In this document: positions 37,824 through 51,900 of the stretch, in pieces
How the letters are laid out: every line of letters begins with the position of its first letter
How positions within the stretch are numbered: the first letter of the stretch is position 1
The notes under the pieces: model-generated
Seen by the model: only the letters and a program-made list of their open reading frames with translations
Told to the model about the DNA's origin: nothing
Database searches by the model: none
NCBI GenBank assembly: GCA_009741485.1
Contig: CM019236.1
Span: forward strand, 40,086,804 to 40,150,803
DNA length: 64,000 nt
DNA from: Malurus cyaneus samueli
Lineage: Eukaryota; Chordata; Aves; Passeriformes; Maluridae
Direction: 5' to 3'
Program-made: the position numbers and the translations under genes

Positions 37824-40800
37824 CATTGAATGACAGTGCTCCCACAGTCCTCTTCTGTTCCCATGCTGATGAAAACTAGCAGACTGTGGCAGGGACACAA
37901 TGATTGAGCATTATGAGAATATAATGATGTGTCACAAATGGTCAGCAGTAGGACCCAAAAACGAACATCGAGGAAGAAGCGAAAGGGACAAATCACCTAT
38001 CCTGAAGCCTGTTTATTTACTCTTGTCTTCCAACTTCACTGACTGCAGAATGCCAAAAGCCGTTTGAGTGCTGTGAGATAGAGCAGATAAATACCTGACC
38101 ACAAGTTCAGCAAGTATAATTTATACTGCAAGCTAGTTTCACCATTTGGACAGCATAAAAAATGTAGGAGCAAGCACTATTTGCATGTTTAAAATTTACT
38201 TGCCACATGTTGGCATGAACTGTACCATAAAGAATCATTTAGAAAACCAGGCAATGGGTCTGGCAAACACAAACCAACTGCATTACAGTTTTAACACAAA
38301 GTCTCACAGCCCTCAGCCTGATGCAACTTCAGGCAGCAAACAAAGACTGCAAGAAAAAAAAAATCAATCTGAATGACACAGTTCTTTCCAGAAACAAGAT
38401 GAAGTAAACTAATTTGAAATAAATTAATGTTTAACTAAATTCTTCCATCTCACTTTATCAAAGTTAGACTGGTATTCTTATCAGAAGATTCTAAATGCAA
38501 AACTGCTAGAGAAGCAGGTAGTGGAATGAGTAATGAATGGCTACACCCTCCGGATCAATGAACAGTGACAGACCGATCATGACACACGGTACAGTCACGG
38601 CAGCTGCAGCAGACAGAAAATGCTTTGTACAAAAGCTGTAATCAGGATAGTTTAGAGCTGTCAAAGTTAACATACAACTAAGACTTTCACAGACAGGCAC
38701 ATCATTAACCTCTGCTTTTCATGCTATGCACCCTTGAGTAATGGGTATGTGAAACTTTTAATCGTTTGTCTACCTTACTGTAAATGTAATGGGGTCCCAA
38801 AGAGAAAGCATTGCAATTACTAAAACAATTTAGATAGTACTGCACCTTGAGAAGTAAAACAAGGTCTTCGATAAAAGCTCTGCCTAAGCATGATGGCATC
38901 CACTTGTTTCCCTGCCAGAAGAGCTCGATAGGAAGCCTAACACTCTCAGAAACAGAGTTTCAGATCAGATAAATCATAATACACAGCTACCGGCACAAGT
39001 CTAACTTTTCTGCCAATCAATGAGTTTTAGATGCTGCAACTCAGGCACCAGTCTGAAAGGTTTCCAAGGCAGACAACTAAATATTCCTGTAGGTTAGTGT
39101 ATCACTGAGCAATGGGCCTCCTAGCATAGTTCAAACAAACAAACTGTACTAACAGACTGTCCATTAATTAAAGCTGACGCTTCCTTGCCCATCAGGCAAC
39201 ATCATTCAGGAGCCATCACATAACGAAACCATTGTTAGTCAATCTTTTACATATTCAGCTGGAGAACAAAAGGTGACTGTCCTACAGTCAACAAGGACGA
39301 ACTTCTGCAGGTATCTCCACTTATGAACAAACACAACAGAAAAAAGATCTTGCACTGAAGGAAGAGGTGAAAACTCTTGGTAAAAATAAAACAAACAAAA
39401 AAACCCCTGAAGTTTCCTCTTGCAGTTTTTCACAGAATAGCATATTTTCATAAGAGCCATCATATTTTACACCCAACATCGTACCATTTACCTACTGCCA
39501 TTAGCTAGAAAAGACAGTGCAGAACCCTCACCTAGGAAGGACAGTTTACCCTCCTTCCATCCTCCTATGTCATCATATTTAGTGCCCTTTCCAACTTTTC
39601 AAACCTATGAATAAAATACAACACTTAAACACTCCAGGACGACATAAACATCTAAAAAAAATCAGATATTCACTTCTTTCAAAACATCTGTGATATGCCA
39701 GTTATTCTTCTATAAAAAGATTACATAAGGAAATGAAAAATAAAAGGAGAAGGTAAGAAAATTCCTTTCACATAGGAATGTGAGAGGGATTTTGAGCTTC
39801 TGGTGGTGTTCCATGAATATACACAACACATTTAAAAACAAAAATCAATCATATCAACAAAGTTTCTAAATTGTGTTCTTTTATCAACTACACTAACTAC
39901 AAGCAGCAATCATATGTGACACAATGTCAGGACCAACTGAAAAGAGCAGAACACTTTCATCCCAGTTTTCATGAGAACATTCTAAGCTTCAGAAAAAAGT
40001 AGGGAAAGAAATCTCAGAATAAAATGAAATAACAGGCTGAGACAAGTAAAGGGCCTCTAATGTAGTGATTTATTCTAGCACAGCCTGTTAGTGTCAGGTT
40101 ATGCAATGAGCCCACATGATTTAGGAATTCACGTAGGGAGAAAATGTTTTTCAATTAGAAATATGGATCTGAGTTGGCTGATGTCAAGTGCCTGTAAGTG
40201 ATAATCTAATGAAAATGACGGATGAACACTTTAAACAAAGTCTTAAAATCCATTACTTTTTATAACCCCAAGTTTATGAAGGAAAGCCTTAATGCTATCT
40301 TCAAAATCAACCAAAAGAAATTCGAGTGACAGATATAAGCTGTAATTCTCGCAACTACCAACAGTTCTCTTATTTTCAAATCTCTCTGCTTCCAAATGAG
40401 GACACAGATGAAACAATGTAAGGCATCAAAACACAAAGGCAGGTAACACAACCACTGTGAATTAGAGGTAAAGCCTGTAAGAAATGAAAAAAAACTCACA
40501 AAGAACAATTATTACATGACAAGCACTTACAGAAGGGAAGATATGGGTGGAAAAAACCATGCAGATAACAAAGTCAAAGCTGCCACTGAAAATCAGTTTG
40601 CCCTTCTGCGTAATACAAGTTGCTAAACCTCTTCATAAGTCAGCTGAAGTGAAAATCTGCTCTTAGAAAAGCAGTTTCCAACATACAGCCTCCTGCAGAG
40701 ACAGAATCTATTACTACTTCTCTTTTAAGAAAATGTGCTTTATTACTGGTCTGAAATATCTGCCCTCAGGTTCCAAATATCGGGGTCCTACGTACGTTAA

Positions 40801-43800
40801 GGAGTCACCTAAATTTTTCTTCCCCATCATTTGTATTTATCCTTATGCCCATTACCTTTTCTTTCAGAAGTCACACAGGTAGGGAGTGCTTCTTGAATTT
40901 CTCACTGTAAACATTTTCTAGCATTTATAAACCCTCCACGGCTCAGGTAATATCCTGTATTCCTTCACAGGCAAACAAGATAACAGAAGACTAAACCAAG
41001 CTTTTGTGAGCTTCACTAAACTCATATGCATTACAAGCATCACAGATTAAAAACATTCAGTTTCACAGTGGTTAAGACATAACAATAAAGCTACAAATGA
41101 TTCCTTGCAAGTGCCTTTTCAAACTGTTTTTGAGACGTTCAGAACATGTCTGTCCAAAACCTTGTGTTTTCAAAGCAACAAGGCTCAGAGCCAAAAGTCA
41201 TGACCGAGGCCAGCAGCCTCTGGGGGCTGTCTGCACTGGAGCCCTCTGACGTCAATTACGGTAGCTCTAGAGTTACTGAAGTGCAAGCATTTACTCCCCA
41301 GAACTTGTAAGACACAGATACTCTTTAACAACATAAAGGGCACAGGTAAAGCCTTTCTTGGGATTTGCTTTAGTTTTTTTTTCTTTTCTTTTTCAATCAA
41401 TGACTTTTCAGTACACCAAGGTCTTTTATTAAGTCATGCAACTTCAGCCAGTTCATCACAGTTCCTAGGGTTAAGAATAAAAAAGAAAGCCTTAGTGCAC
41501 TTCTACATTCCTTTTCCTCTGTAGCTACATCACTCCATGTGGGTAAAGGAGGTGTTTCAGGTAGAAATCCTTCTGACCAAGTAAGGACCAGAGATAAGCT
41601 ATTGAGATACAGATTTTTCTCATTGTACAACTTTGGCCATGCCATGAATATATGTACTTCTCCTTAAACGAGTCCAATTCTTATACTGCTAGAAGACAAA
41701 ATCCCCTTGATATTCTGATTCCCATCAACTAAAACCTATATAAAAGTTTGCAGGAGGAAGGTAAACAAAATTAAATGTTTTGACTTATTTCCTTCTACCC
41801 TTTTCATTCGCCACAAGCCAACAAACCTCTTGCCTTCATCACTCAGCAGAAATCACTCAGCTTCATCACCATGAACGTGCCTTCTTCAGGCAATGAGAAT
41901 CCCAATGTTTGCCTCTCAGCTGAGCTTAAACATTACATGGACAAGAGCTAAGCAGTTTCTGGGCGGGTACAAAGAGAGCCACCAAGCTGCAACAACCAGA
42001 GAAGGCAAGAGGTCCCTCACACTACAATACCCAATGCTGCACATGCGCCTCAACACAGCTTTGCCTTCCCACATCCTGCCACTGCTATATCTGGGTCCTG
42101 CCCTCCTGGACACAAGTACCCTGCTGTGCTGCACCACAGGGAGGAAAACAATGGGGAATGCAAGGCGACAGAAAGGGTCCTGTATTTTCCACCAGCTGAC
42201 ATTTTGATTTGGAGACCCAGTTTTGTTTAGAACTTGACTTACATGGGAAGCAACCAACGTTATCTTGGTTCCATACCCCTACAGCATGAAGACAGCAGTG
42301 GCCATAGGGATTTAAAGTAGTGGCTACTATAGAAAGCTCCTCCACAAAACAGAAGCAAATACTTCAAAAATGGATACACACAAAATTAAGAGGATTACAG
42401 AAAAGAATTCTGTGACACCAAAATGGGAAAAGAAGGAAAAAAAAATACAACCCAGTACTGTGCTGTGAGTCCTGGAAACTGCAGAAACCTGATGGTCCAG
42501 ATGGCATGAGTTAGCATTCAGACAAAGCAGATCAGTTTAGACAAAGAATACGTCCAGATTACACATTTGAAAACTTTGTTAACAGCATCATGACACAGAA
42601 GAAACAGAAGCCACACAGAAGCCCTCACAACAGGCCCTGTTATCATCATCAAATACAAATACTCTAGAAAAGAATCTTACTTGTTAAACCTGCTTTCGTT
42701 GCCATTTTTGCAGAACCCAACTTCTACAGATACAAAAAGGCAATTCACAGCTCTTAACTGTGAACTCTCTCACCAACATTAAATGGGACAGAGCTGTTGT
42801 GGCAGGCCCAGTCCCACCTCCCAGGGCCAGCAGAGCAAGCCTGTGCCAGAGGCTTTTGGTTTGCTCTCCCTTCCCTGGTGGTGGATCAGAAGCCAGTTTG
42901 GACCCATATGCTCACAACCACCATTACAGCTGTCTGCAAAGAAAGCCAAACCATGTCACAGAGCACTGTTTCCCAAAAAGCACAGGGAAGGTAAAAGACA
43001 GAGGATGTGCTTCCCAGAGGCTCGGAGCCTGCTCCTTGTGGCAGACGCTGGGAGGCAGGGAGGGCGTGGTCAGACACATGGGGATAGAGCTGGGCAAGAA
43101 GCTCTACACTGAGAGAGGCAGTACTCATCAAACAAAACAGAGTGTAAAAACCTAGTAAGAGGCATAAATTACTACAGACAAAGGCCATTTTTGTAGTGCG
43201 GCCAAAAGCAGCTGTGGCACTGCGCCTTTCTCAATCATTAATCCAGGGGAAAGCAGAACAGTACACTTCCTACCCATCCTTCAGAGCAGGTTCCTCCTGG
43301 CTCACTTCAGCTCCAGCAGCCTTTCCCAGATGCTGGTGCTGGACAGGCATGGCTCTCCTGTCACACTACCTGGAATCAGGCACGGGCTGACAGCTGTTCT
43401 TCCTTGTCCTATCTCCTTGCCCCATGCCTTCAAGAAAGGCACAAAGGTGACAGAAGACAGCCTTGCTGACACCCAGGTTGATCTTGCTACACCAGACTCC
43501 ACTTAAGAAAGGGGAAACAAAAAAGTTAACATCAAGATACTCAAAGTAAGAGGCAACGTCAAACGCAAGAAAGGTAAATAACCCCACAGCGAATTTAGGA
43601 AGAAAAATAAGTCCATGCTCTTAATATCTTCAGATGACAAACTTGAAGATCCTGCCATCCCAGAAGTAACTACTCCTCCTTAATGGTTGCCCAGTTGTGT
43701 TTCTGTTTGGTGAAGAGTTTGGGTCCAGAGCCTCCCTGGATCCCTACCACATCTCACATCCCCAATCAGCCATTGGCCACCCCAGGAGACTCTGGTCTTA

Positions 43801-44798
43801 CGAAGCCACCAGCTGCTGGCCAACACTGCTGCAACAGCCAGAGGAGCCCCTACACAAGAGACAGTGAAATACCTTGCAGAAGAACAGAAGATCTACAGCT
43901 ATCATCTGCCATTAATAATTTCAGGCATAGTATCAGACAGTCTCATTATTTTTAAAAAAGGGCTTTGTTCAATGTTAAATTGTTCAATTTATCAGACCCT
44001 TAAAAGGCATCTTATCCAAGCTGAATACATCAACTGATTAGGGTCAAACCTCCTTTCCTAAGGCATAGAAAGGTAGCTTTATCAGTGCACATTTTATACC
44101 CCGAAACTCTTAACCAAGTTTTTCACCTAGAACTGATTGTCAAATAATCTGTATTTTAACTAGACATTACAAAAAACCAACATTAAGCTCTGCCAAACTT
44201 GTACCTATTTCTAGCTTTGAAGAAACCCTACTGGTATGCACATAACCCACGTGCACAAACCAACACCACAGCACCCTTGTAAAAGAAGGAGATACCTTCT
44301 CCATGCCTAAACTCTATTCCACGGTCAGATGTACTGTTGGACATAAATGCAATCTAAACGATATGGAAAATTAAGAGTTTAAAGTGCTAGACAAACATAC
44401 ACAGCATGACTAAGTACATTTTGTTCTCCAGGTACCCCTCAACAACTAGACTGAAGATTCAGCATGTCTACAGCAAGCATTCTTTCAGGAAGATGATTAA
44501 AAGAGGCTGGGCACCATACTGTCCCTATGATGCAAGTTTTGATGCAGAAAGATTTCTGCACACTTAAAAATTTAGACATCAAATCAAGGAGTGAATTTAG
44601 ACCTATCACTAAACAGCTGTGCCATCTGTCATTAACAGAAACATTTTCTTAGAATTTTTTCCACCATTCCAAAGCAAACAATAGCCCTGAAAAAGACTAA
44701 ACACAAACTATATGTATGTACTGCGTGATTCAAGTTTATCAAGCTACAGAAAGTTAGTTTTTAAATTACACCAAAACTTCTGCTTTCAGCCTGCTTAC

Positions 44799-44907
44799 CT
44801 ACTAAGTAGTCTGCTGTTAAGACAACAGGACCAGCAAACTTCACAGCAACTGTCACATACGGGTGAGTAAAACTGAAGCAGCTTTGTAGCAAAACACCAC
44901 CTACTGC
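44799..44907 (-). other. Weak candidate exon in copy 1
   Basis: On the minus strand an acceptor ATGACTTTGCAG is followed by 109 bases open in one frame (starting AVGGVLLQSC, later VKFAGPVVLTADYLV) and a donor GTAAGC. The frame is hydrophobic and could be membrane-spanning. The matching stretch in copy 2 (53805-53911) is 107 bases and lacks two single bases, so the frame is broken. I do not recognise the family, and an open stretch of 36 codons with passable splice signals is not rare. Confidence 0.2.
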
Positions 44908-47764
44908 CTGCAAAGTCATTACTAAATTACAGTTCTGTATTAAAATCAGCAACCTGCTCAACATAATTTAAAAATATAGGTTAGAAGCAGCATATTAAAT
45001 CTTAGGGAAACTACTTAAAGCAGAATGCAAGCTGTGAAAAAGCACCAACCACTAACAGTAACAACAATTCAGAAAACATCCCCCAATTCATTAGTAGCCT
45101 AGTAACTAATCATAGTGAGATGGTCAGTGTTGGAAAGCATTCCCAAAAGCTTACAAAGCCAGATTACATCACCCTTACTTTATGGAGACACTCCCTCTAC
45201 ACTGAAGGTCTGGGCTTAAACCAAGACAGCCCACAGAAAAAGATGCCACCTATTGAGAATGAAAAACTTGGTAAAAAATCTGTGCCTACACAAACAAGAT
45301 CAACTACTAACCTGAATTAAAATCAAAGAGAAAACAAAATATGCACCCTGCGCTAAGAAACTGCTGGTGACATTGGAATGCCACATGCTCTTATTAAATT
45401 GACCCATAGCAGAAGTCAAGGTGCAGAGAGCACTGAAATGTGAGGCAAAGATGTCGGCATTGAAAGGAAGAGGATATTGTGCCTCCAACAACCCATCCTC
45501 TGCAATTCCATCCTAAAACTTGGGGGGAGAAGAGATAGCCTGACAACCCATCATCACAGAGATCACAATCTCTTGCTCAAGAGAGAGGCGCAGAATTAAA
45601 ATTATTCCCTCCTTTGGTAGCTGCCAAAGAACATGACCTACAATTCCACGTAACATAATAAATGAAAGAAAGCCAACACTTATGAAATATTTTTGTCAGC
45701 TGAAAGAAACTGTCATTTCAGTCAAGTGAGATTCACCCCTAATTTGTTGATGCCCATTTTCATGCTCCAACTCACCACAGCACAGATCACACCATGGTTT
45801 CACCGACACTCCTCTTGCTGGCAAAACCAGCTGAGGCAGCTTCTGGCCCCGCAGCAGTACTGCTTTGTCACTGGTGGGGCCACGCCATCAGCAAGCAGCA
45901 CTGATGTGGTGCAGCACAAGGCCTCTAAGCAGCTGCACTACCACTTCTGATAAAGCTGCATGGGAGCAAGGAGATGGAGTGGGAATTGGCAGAAGACTGA
46001 CTGGCTTTTCTGGCACATGCAATGGCAATGGTGCGCCAACACTGAGAGGCACAAGCCACCATGAATGCAGTGACCACGTGAAACCCGTAAAGCACCACTA
46101 ATGCCGCTGTATTTGAGTTGATCATAATGAGCAAGTGGGGACATTAGATATTTGCATATGTATTCATAATAAAGAGTTTTACTGCGCAATTTTCAAGCTA
46201 CATTAAAACAATAAATATAATCATGGAGGAGAAAGAGGCAACTTTGGTTTTGCCCATAGTAAAGATGAAACCACAGGCAAATGTGCATTGGGAACAACCA
46301 CACTGTCCTTCCCAGAAGGGCTTGCATTCATGCTTCACAGTCTCAAATCCCACTGACTCCTGTTTTAGGTAGGAGGAGTGCAGCATGGACACTGTTACAT
46401 GCCCAAGGACATGAACAGGCCAAGTCCCCAGGCCATCACACCATACCATACTCTATGTCCTGGCAGCACCACCATACCATCCCAACTAACCAACCCCAAG
46501 TTAGATCCTCACAAGGTCTTTCTTGTAAACCTGTAGCACCCAAGCACACCAAGAGCCACTGCCATACACATGCAGCTCAAAGTTCAGGATCCTTTGCAAA
46601 CATGACAGCCAGTCTATCCCAAGCTGCAGGCACTCCTACACATCCAAACACTGCACCAATTTAACATGGCCTTTCTGCCTGTACACTGTATACTACAGAT
46701 ATCAACTACCAACACAGCAATACCATGTAAAAACCTGTAGTAACCTGTCTCGTGGGTTTTCATGCGTCTGTAACTAGAACACACAAATAATCATCCCAAG
46801 ACACTTCTTGCTATAGATATGGTAAAATAGACAGCCTGAGTACCACTACTAGTTGAGAAACCACTATCATACCTGAGTAATCTTTGCGCACAAAATAAGC
46901 CTCTTCAACGCAGACTGTCTGGGTAGACACTGCTGATGAAGATGAAGGACAAGTAAAGGTCACAAAGTTTTAAATACTTGCTTGGGAAACAAACCTCAAA
47001 AAACATACAGGTTTAAAAAAAAAAAAACAACCAACCATATTCTTTATTTGCAAAGTACCATGAGATCTTCTGAGCTACTATACCTTTACCTCACTTTGTA
47101 ATTAGGACTCTCTCAGTGACATGTGCATGGGATTATAGATTTCCTTCACTCCCTGCCCCCCCAATCAAGTTTCAAGTTTGTGGAGCAGATCCAAGGAGCT
47201 GGTTTCTATGCATTCCTGAGGGAGAAAAGGCTATAGAAAAGTCTTTTATTTCTGCATGTATTTCCCAGAAGGCTCAACTAATGCAAAAGGAAATGTATCA
47301 GGCTTCTTCAATGGGGGGAGGGCAGGAGGGGATTAACATGTTTCATGGGCAGAGTGTGCAAGCCGGGAGTGTTGAGCATTTCAGTCTGAGCAATTAGATG
47401 CAATTCTTTCGTAAACCTTACGGTAAGATATCTGAAATACCCTTTTCAACAGAAAAACCTACTCAAGTAAGCGTTAAAGTAAATTGTGCCGAAAAACTGA
47501 CTGTATGTCACAAAAAGCTACTGTAAAGGGGCACACTTGAGACTGCATATGTGCACCTCGTGAGACTCAACACTAAAGCACTGCAGCATCGTGAATTTAA
47601 AGGGTATAAATTCAGGAAGGCATGTTTTCATTCCAAGTCAGCATTATCGGCATGAACAGTTTCACATAACTGCTACCAATGGTTTCTTCCTCCTAAACTG
47701 ATTTTGTACATAATTCTTTACAAAGCTTTTCAAGAACTTACTGAGTATGGATCCAGAAAGATGC

Positions 47765-47820
47765 ATCAAAATTAAAAAATAATAAAAAATAAAATAAAAA
47801 AAATAAATAAAAAAAAAAAA
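47765..47820 (+). repeat. A-rich AAAT-type low-complexity tract
   Basis: Imperfect AAAT and AAAAAT units ending in a long A run. The counterpart in copy 2 at about 56740-56784 differs in unit number, which is expected both of microsatellite slippage and of sequencing error. Confidence 0.85.
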
Positions 47821-48989
47821 CACAAAAAGGCATAAGAACAGAGCAACTGTTTCCATACTAAACTAAGTATTACAGGAAACTGAATAAAAGGTTATTGCTC
47901 CAGGATTATGATTCTGGCTGCTGAGACTATTTCACTCGCAAAACATATCTACAGGCAACGCACAAAGCAGCTTTTACCCCATCTCACATCTCCAGGGACT
48001 CAAATCACGACTCCAGCTACCACATACACTGTCAACTGCGGCATTCCCTGAGCCTCAGTTGTTCCCCTCAGGGTTGTTTTATCTTTAAAACGGCCCCCCT
48101 TCCACTTGCTTGCAAAAGTAGGATTTAAGGCAGACATAAGGCTAAATTTGCTGAAGGTACACACTGCTTTCATTTTTACAGAGGATAGGCAGCAGACCAT
48201 GCCACTCAGGCTAACATATACTTACCAACATAAAACTTATTGAATAAGAAGCTTAACTCAAGTTTTACTTCATTTGCTGGTTCAAAAATTCATACTCACC
48301 CTGTATTTAAAAACTGTTTGCAGTTTAATATAGCATGCAACCATTACAGCTGTCTACTCACTCTAAGTAAAAATGAATTCCCAGAGTTAATCAGCATTAA
48401 TATTGGTTACAGTGTAAACAGCCTATGATATTTAACTAGTACACTCAATAACACAATCACTCATCCTCCTCTTCAACCCTCACATAGAAAAGTAAAAGCA
48501 GCAAAATTATTTATTTACTTAAAACCAAATAATCAGGTTGATAGTTCCAGGACTGTGCTTTTAAATGGTGAACTATTCAGAATTGCATTTACAACATTTA
48601 GCAAATCAATGGGAAAAAAAATGAGATTTAGTACTGAAATTGCTTAGTCACATCTTTCCCCTACAATCTCATTTTACAGTATCTGAAGGCTTCCACTTTT
48701 GCAAAAATACATACTGGATTTTAACAGTAAGAATGATAGACATTTATATAAACTCTCTGTACACAAAGATCAACACTTCCAACAGTAACCCATTTACCTC
48801 TGAAAAACAAACAAAACACCTATTACGGCCTAAGCAATATGCAAGCAATTTAAGAACTTATCATGTTTACAGGAGAACATGATATGGAATAGCATGGTAA
48901 TTCTATTTAATAAGGTACTGAAAAGATCCAGCAGCCAGAAACTGGTGATCAACAACAAAATGCGCAGGCTCTCACAGAGGAAAGAGAGA

Positions 48990-51900
48990 GATTCAGCACA
49001 ACAAAAGAGAGAACACTTTTCATCCCAGTTTTCATGGATAACATTCCTAGAGCTCAAAAAAAGTTAGGAAAGAAAATCTCAGAATAAAAGAAATAACAGG
49101 CGAGACAAGTAAAGGGCCTCATAATGAGTGATTTATTCTAGCACAGCCCTTAGGTCAGGTTATGCAATGAGCCCACAATGATTAGGAATTCACTGTAGGG
49201 AGAAAATGTTTTTCAATTTAGAATAGTGGATCTGAGTTGGCTGATGTCAAGTGCCTGTAAGTGATAATCTAATGAAAATGACGGATGAACACTTTAACAA
49301 GTCTTAAAACCATTACTTTTTTTAAACCCCAAGTGTTATGAAGGAAAGCTTAATGCTAATCTTCAAATCAACCAAAAAATTCGAGTGACAGATAAGCTGT
49401 ATTCTCGCAACTACCAACAGTTTCTCTTATTTTCAAATCTCTCTGCTTCCAATGAGGACACAGATGAAACAATGTAAGGCATCAAAACACAAAGGCAGGT
49501 AACACAACCACTGTGAATTAGAGGTAAAGCCTGTAAGAAATGAAAAAAACTCACAAAGAACAATTATTACATGACAAGCACTTACAGAAGGGAAGATATG
49601 GGTGGAAAAACCATGCAGATAACAAAGTCAAAGCTGCCACTGAAAATCAGTTTGCCCTTCTGCGTAATACAGAGTTGCTAAACCTCTTCATAAGTCAGCT
49701 GAAGTGAAAACTGCTCTTAGAAAAGACAGTTTCCAACATACAGCCTCCTGCAGAGACAGAATCTATTACTACTTCTCTTTTAAGAAAATGTGCTTTATTA
49801 CTGGTCTGAAATATCTGCCAGGTTCCAAATATCGGGTCCTACGTACGTTAAGGAGTCACCTAAATTTTCTTCCCCATCATTTGTATTTATCCTTATGCCC
49901 ATTACCTTTTCTTTCAGAAGTCACACAGGTAGGGAGTGCTTCTTGAATTTCTCACTGTAAACATTTTCTAGCATTTATAAACCCCACGGCTCAGGTAATA
50001 TCCTGTATTCCTTCACAGGCAAACAAGATAACAGAAGACTAAACCAAGCTTTTGTGAGCTTCACTAAACTCATATGCATTACAAGCATCACAGATTAAAA
50101 ACATTCAGTTTCACAGTGGTTAAGACATAACAATAAAGCTACAAATGATTCCTTGCAAGTGCCTTTTCAAACTGTTTTTGAGACGTTCAGAACATGTCTG
50201 TCCAAAACCTTGTGTTTTCAAAGCAACAAGGCTCAGAGCCAAAAGTCATGACCGAGGCCAGCAGCCTCTGGGGGCTGTCTGCACTGGAGCCCTTCTGACG
50301 TCAATTACGGTAGCTCTAGAGTTACTGAAGTGCAAGCATTTACTCCCCAAACTTGTAAGACACAGATACCTTTAACAACATAAAGGGCACAGGTAAAGCC
50401 TTTCTTGGGATTTGCTTTAGTTTTTTTTTTTTCTTTTTCAATCAATGACTTTTCAGTACACCAAGGTCTTTATTAAGTCATGCAACTTTCAGCCAGTTCA
50501 TCACAGTTCCTAGGGTTAAAGATAAAAAAGAAAGCCTTAGTGCACTTCTACATTCCTTTTCCTCTGTAGCTACATCACTCCATTGTGGTAAAGGAGGTGT
50601 TTCAGGTAGAAATCCTTCTGACCAAGTAAGGACCAGAGATAAGCTATTGAGATACAGATTTTTCTCATGTACACTTTGGCCATGCCATGAATATATGTAC
50701 TTCTCCTTAACGAGTCCAATCTTTACTGCTAGAAGACAAAATCCCTTGATATTCTGATTCCCATCAACTAAAACCTATATAAAAGTTTGCAGGAGGAAGG
50801 TAAACAAAATTAAATGTTTTGACTTATTTCCTTCTACCCTTTTCATTCGCCACAAGCCAACAAACCTCTTGCCTTCATCACTCAGCAGAAATCACTCAGC
50901 TTCATCACCATGAACGTGCCTTCTTCAGGCAATGAGAATCCCAATGTTTGCCTCTCAGCTGAGCTTAACATTACATGACAAGAGCTAAGCAGTTTCTGGG
51001 CGGGTACAAAGAGAGCCACCAAGCTGCAACAACCAGAGAAGGCAAGAGGTCCCTCACACTACAATACCCAATGCTGCACATGCGCCTCAACACAGCTTTG
51101 CCTTCCACAATCCTGCCACTGCTATATCTGGGTCCTGCCCTCCTGGACACAGTACCCTGCTGTGCTGCACCACAGGGAGGAAAACAATGGGGAATGCAAG
51201 GCGACAGAAAGGTCCTGTATTTTCCACCAGCTGACATTTTGATTTGGAGACCCAGTTTTGTTTAGAACTTGACTTACATGGGAAGCAACCAACGTTATCT
51301 TGGTTCCATACCCCTACAGCATGAGACAGCAGTGGCCATAGGGATTTAAAGTAGTGGCTACTATAGAAAGCTCCTCCACAAAACAGAAGCAAATACTTCA
51401 AAAATGGATACACACAAAAAAGAGGATTACAGAAAAGAATTCTGTGACACCAAAATGGGAAAAGAAGGAAAAAAAAATACAACCCAGTACTGTGCTGTGA
51501 GTCCTGGAAACTGCAGAAACCTGATGGTCCAGATGGCATGAGTTAGCATTCAGACAAAGCAGATCAGTTTAGACAAAGAATACGTCCAGATTACACATTT
51601 GAAAACTTTGTTAACAGCATCATGACACAGAAACAGAAGCCACACAGAAGCCCTCACAACAGGCCCTGTTTCATCATCAAATACAAATACTCTAGAAAAG
51701 AATCTTACTTGTTAAACCTGCTTTCGTTGCCATTTTTGCAGAACCCAACTTCTACAGATACAAAAGGCAATTCACACCTCTTAACTGTGAACTCTCTCAC
51801 CAACATTAAATGGGACAGAGCTGTTGTGGCAGGCCCAGTCCCACCTCCCAGGGCCAAGCAGAGCAAGCCTGTGCCAGAGGCTTTTGGTTTGCTCTCCCTT

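Larger units (their letters stand above)
17401..39924. other. Long AT-rich non-coding stretch
   Basis: I see no supportable gene over this 22.5 kb. Open frames are short, many begin at non-ATG codons, and none resembles a known family. The region contains simple A-rich tracts, several perfect hairpins and short tandem repeats, listed separately. A moderately GC-richer block at 19080-19520 has no recognisable element. A possible 28-nt pseudo-exon at 23060-23087 on the minus strand is too weak to annotate. The best reading is intron of a large gene, plausibly SEMA4D. Confidence 0.55.
39925..48981 (+). repeat. Nine-kb tandem duplication, copy 1
   Basis: This stretch matches the next 9 kb in the same order and orientation. 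Long blocks are base-for-base identical, for example 43780-43980 against 52800-53000. At the start the offset between copies is about 9062 and at the end 8953, so copy 2 has lost about 110 bases in many small steps. Copy 1 is followed at 48982 by the noisy beginning of copy 2. The content is non-coding: the open frames here (for example at 42760-43155 and 46281-46664) change frame or length in copy 2. The left boundary is approximate. Confidence 0.92.

Noticed and set aside
46281..46664. 127-codon plus-strand frame, extended to 177 codons in the second copy (55263-55796)
   Set aside because: It starts at GTG, has no family resemblance, and changes frame and length between two nearly identical copies, so it is not under coding constraint.
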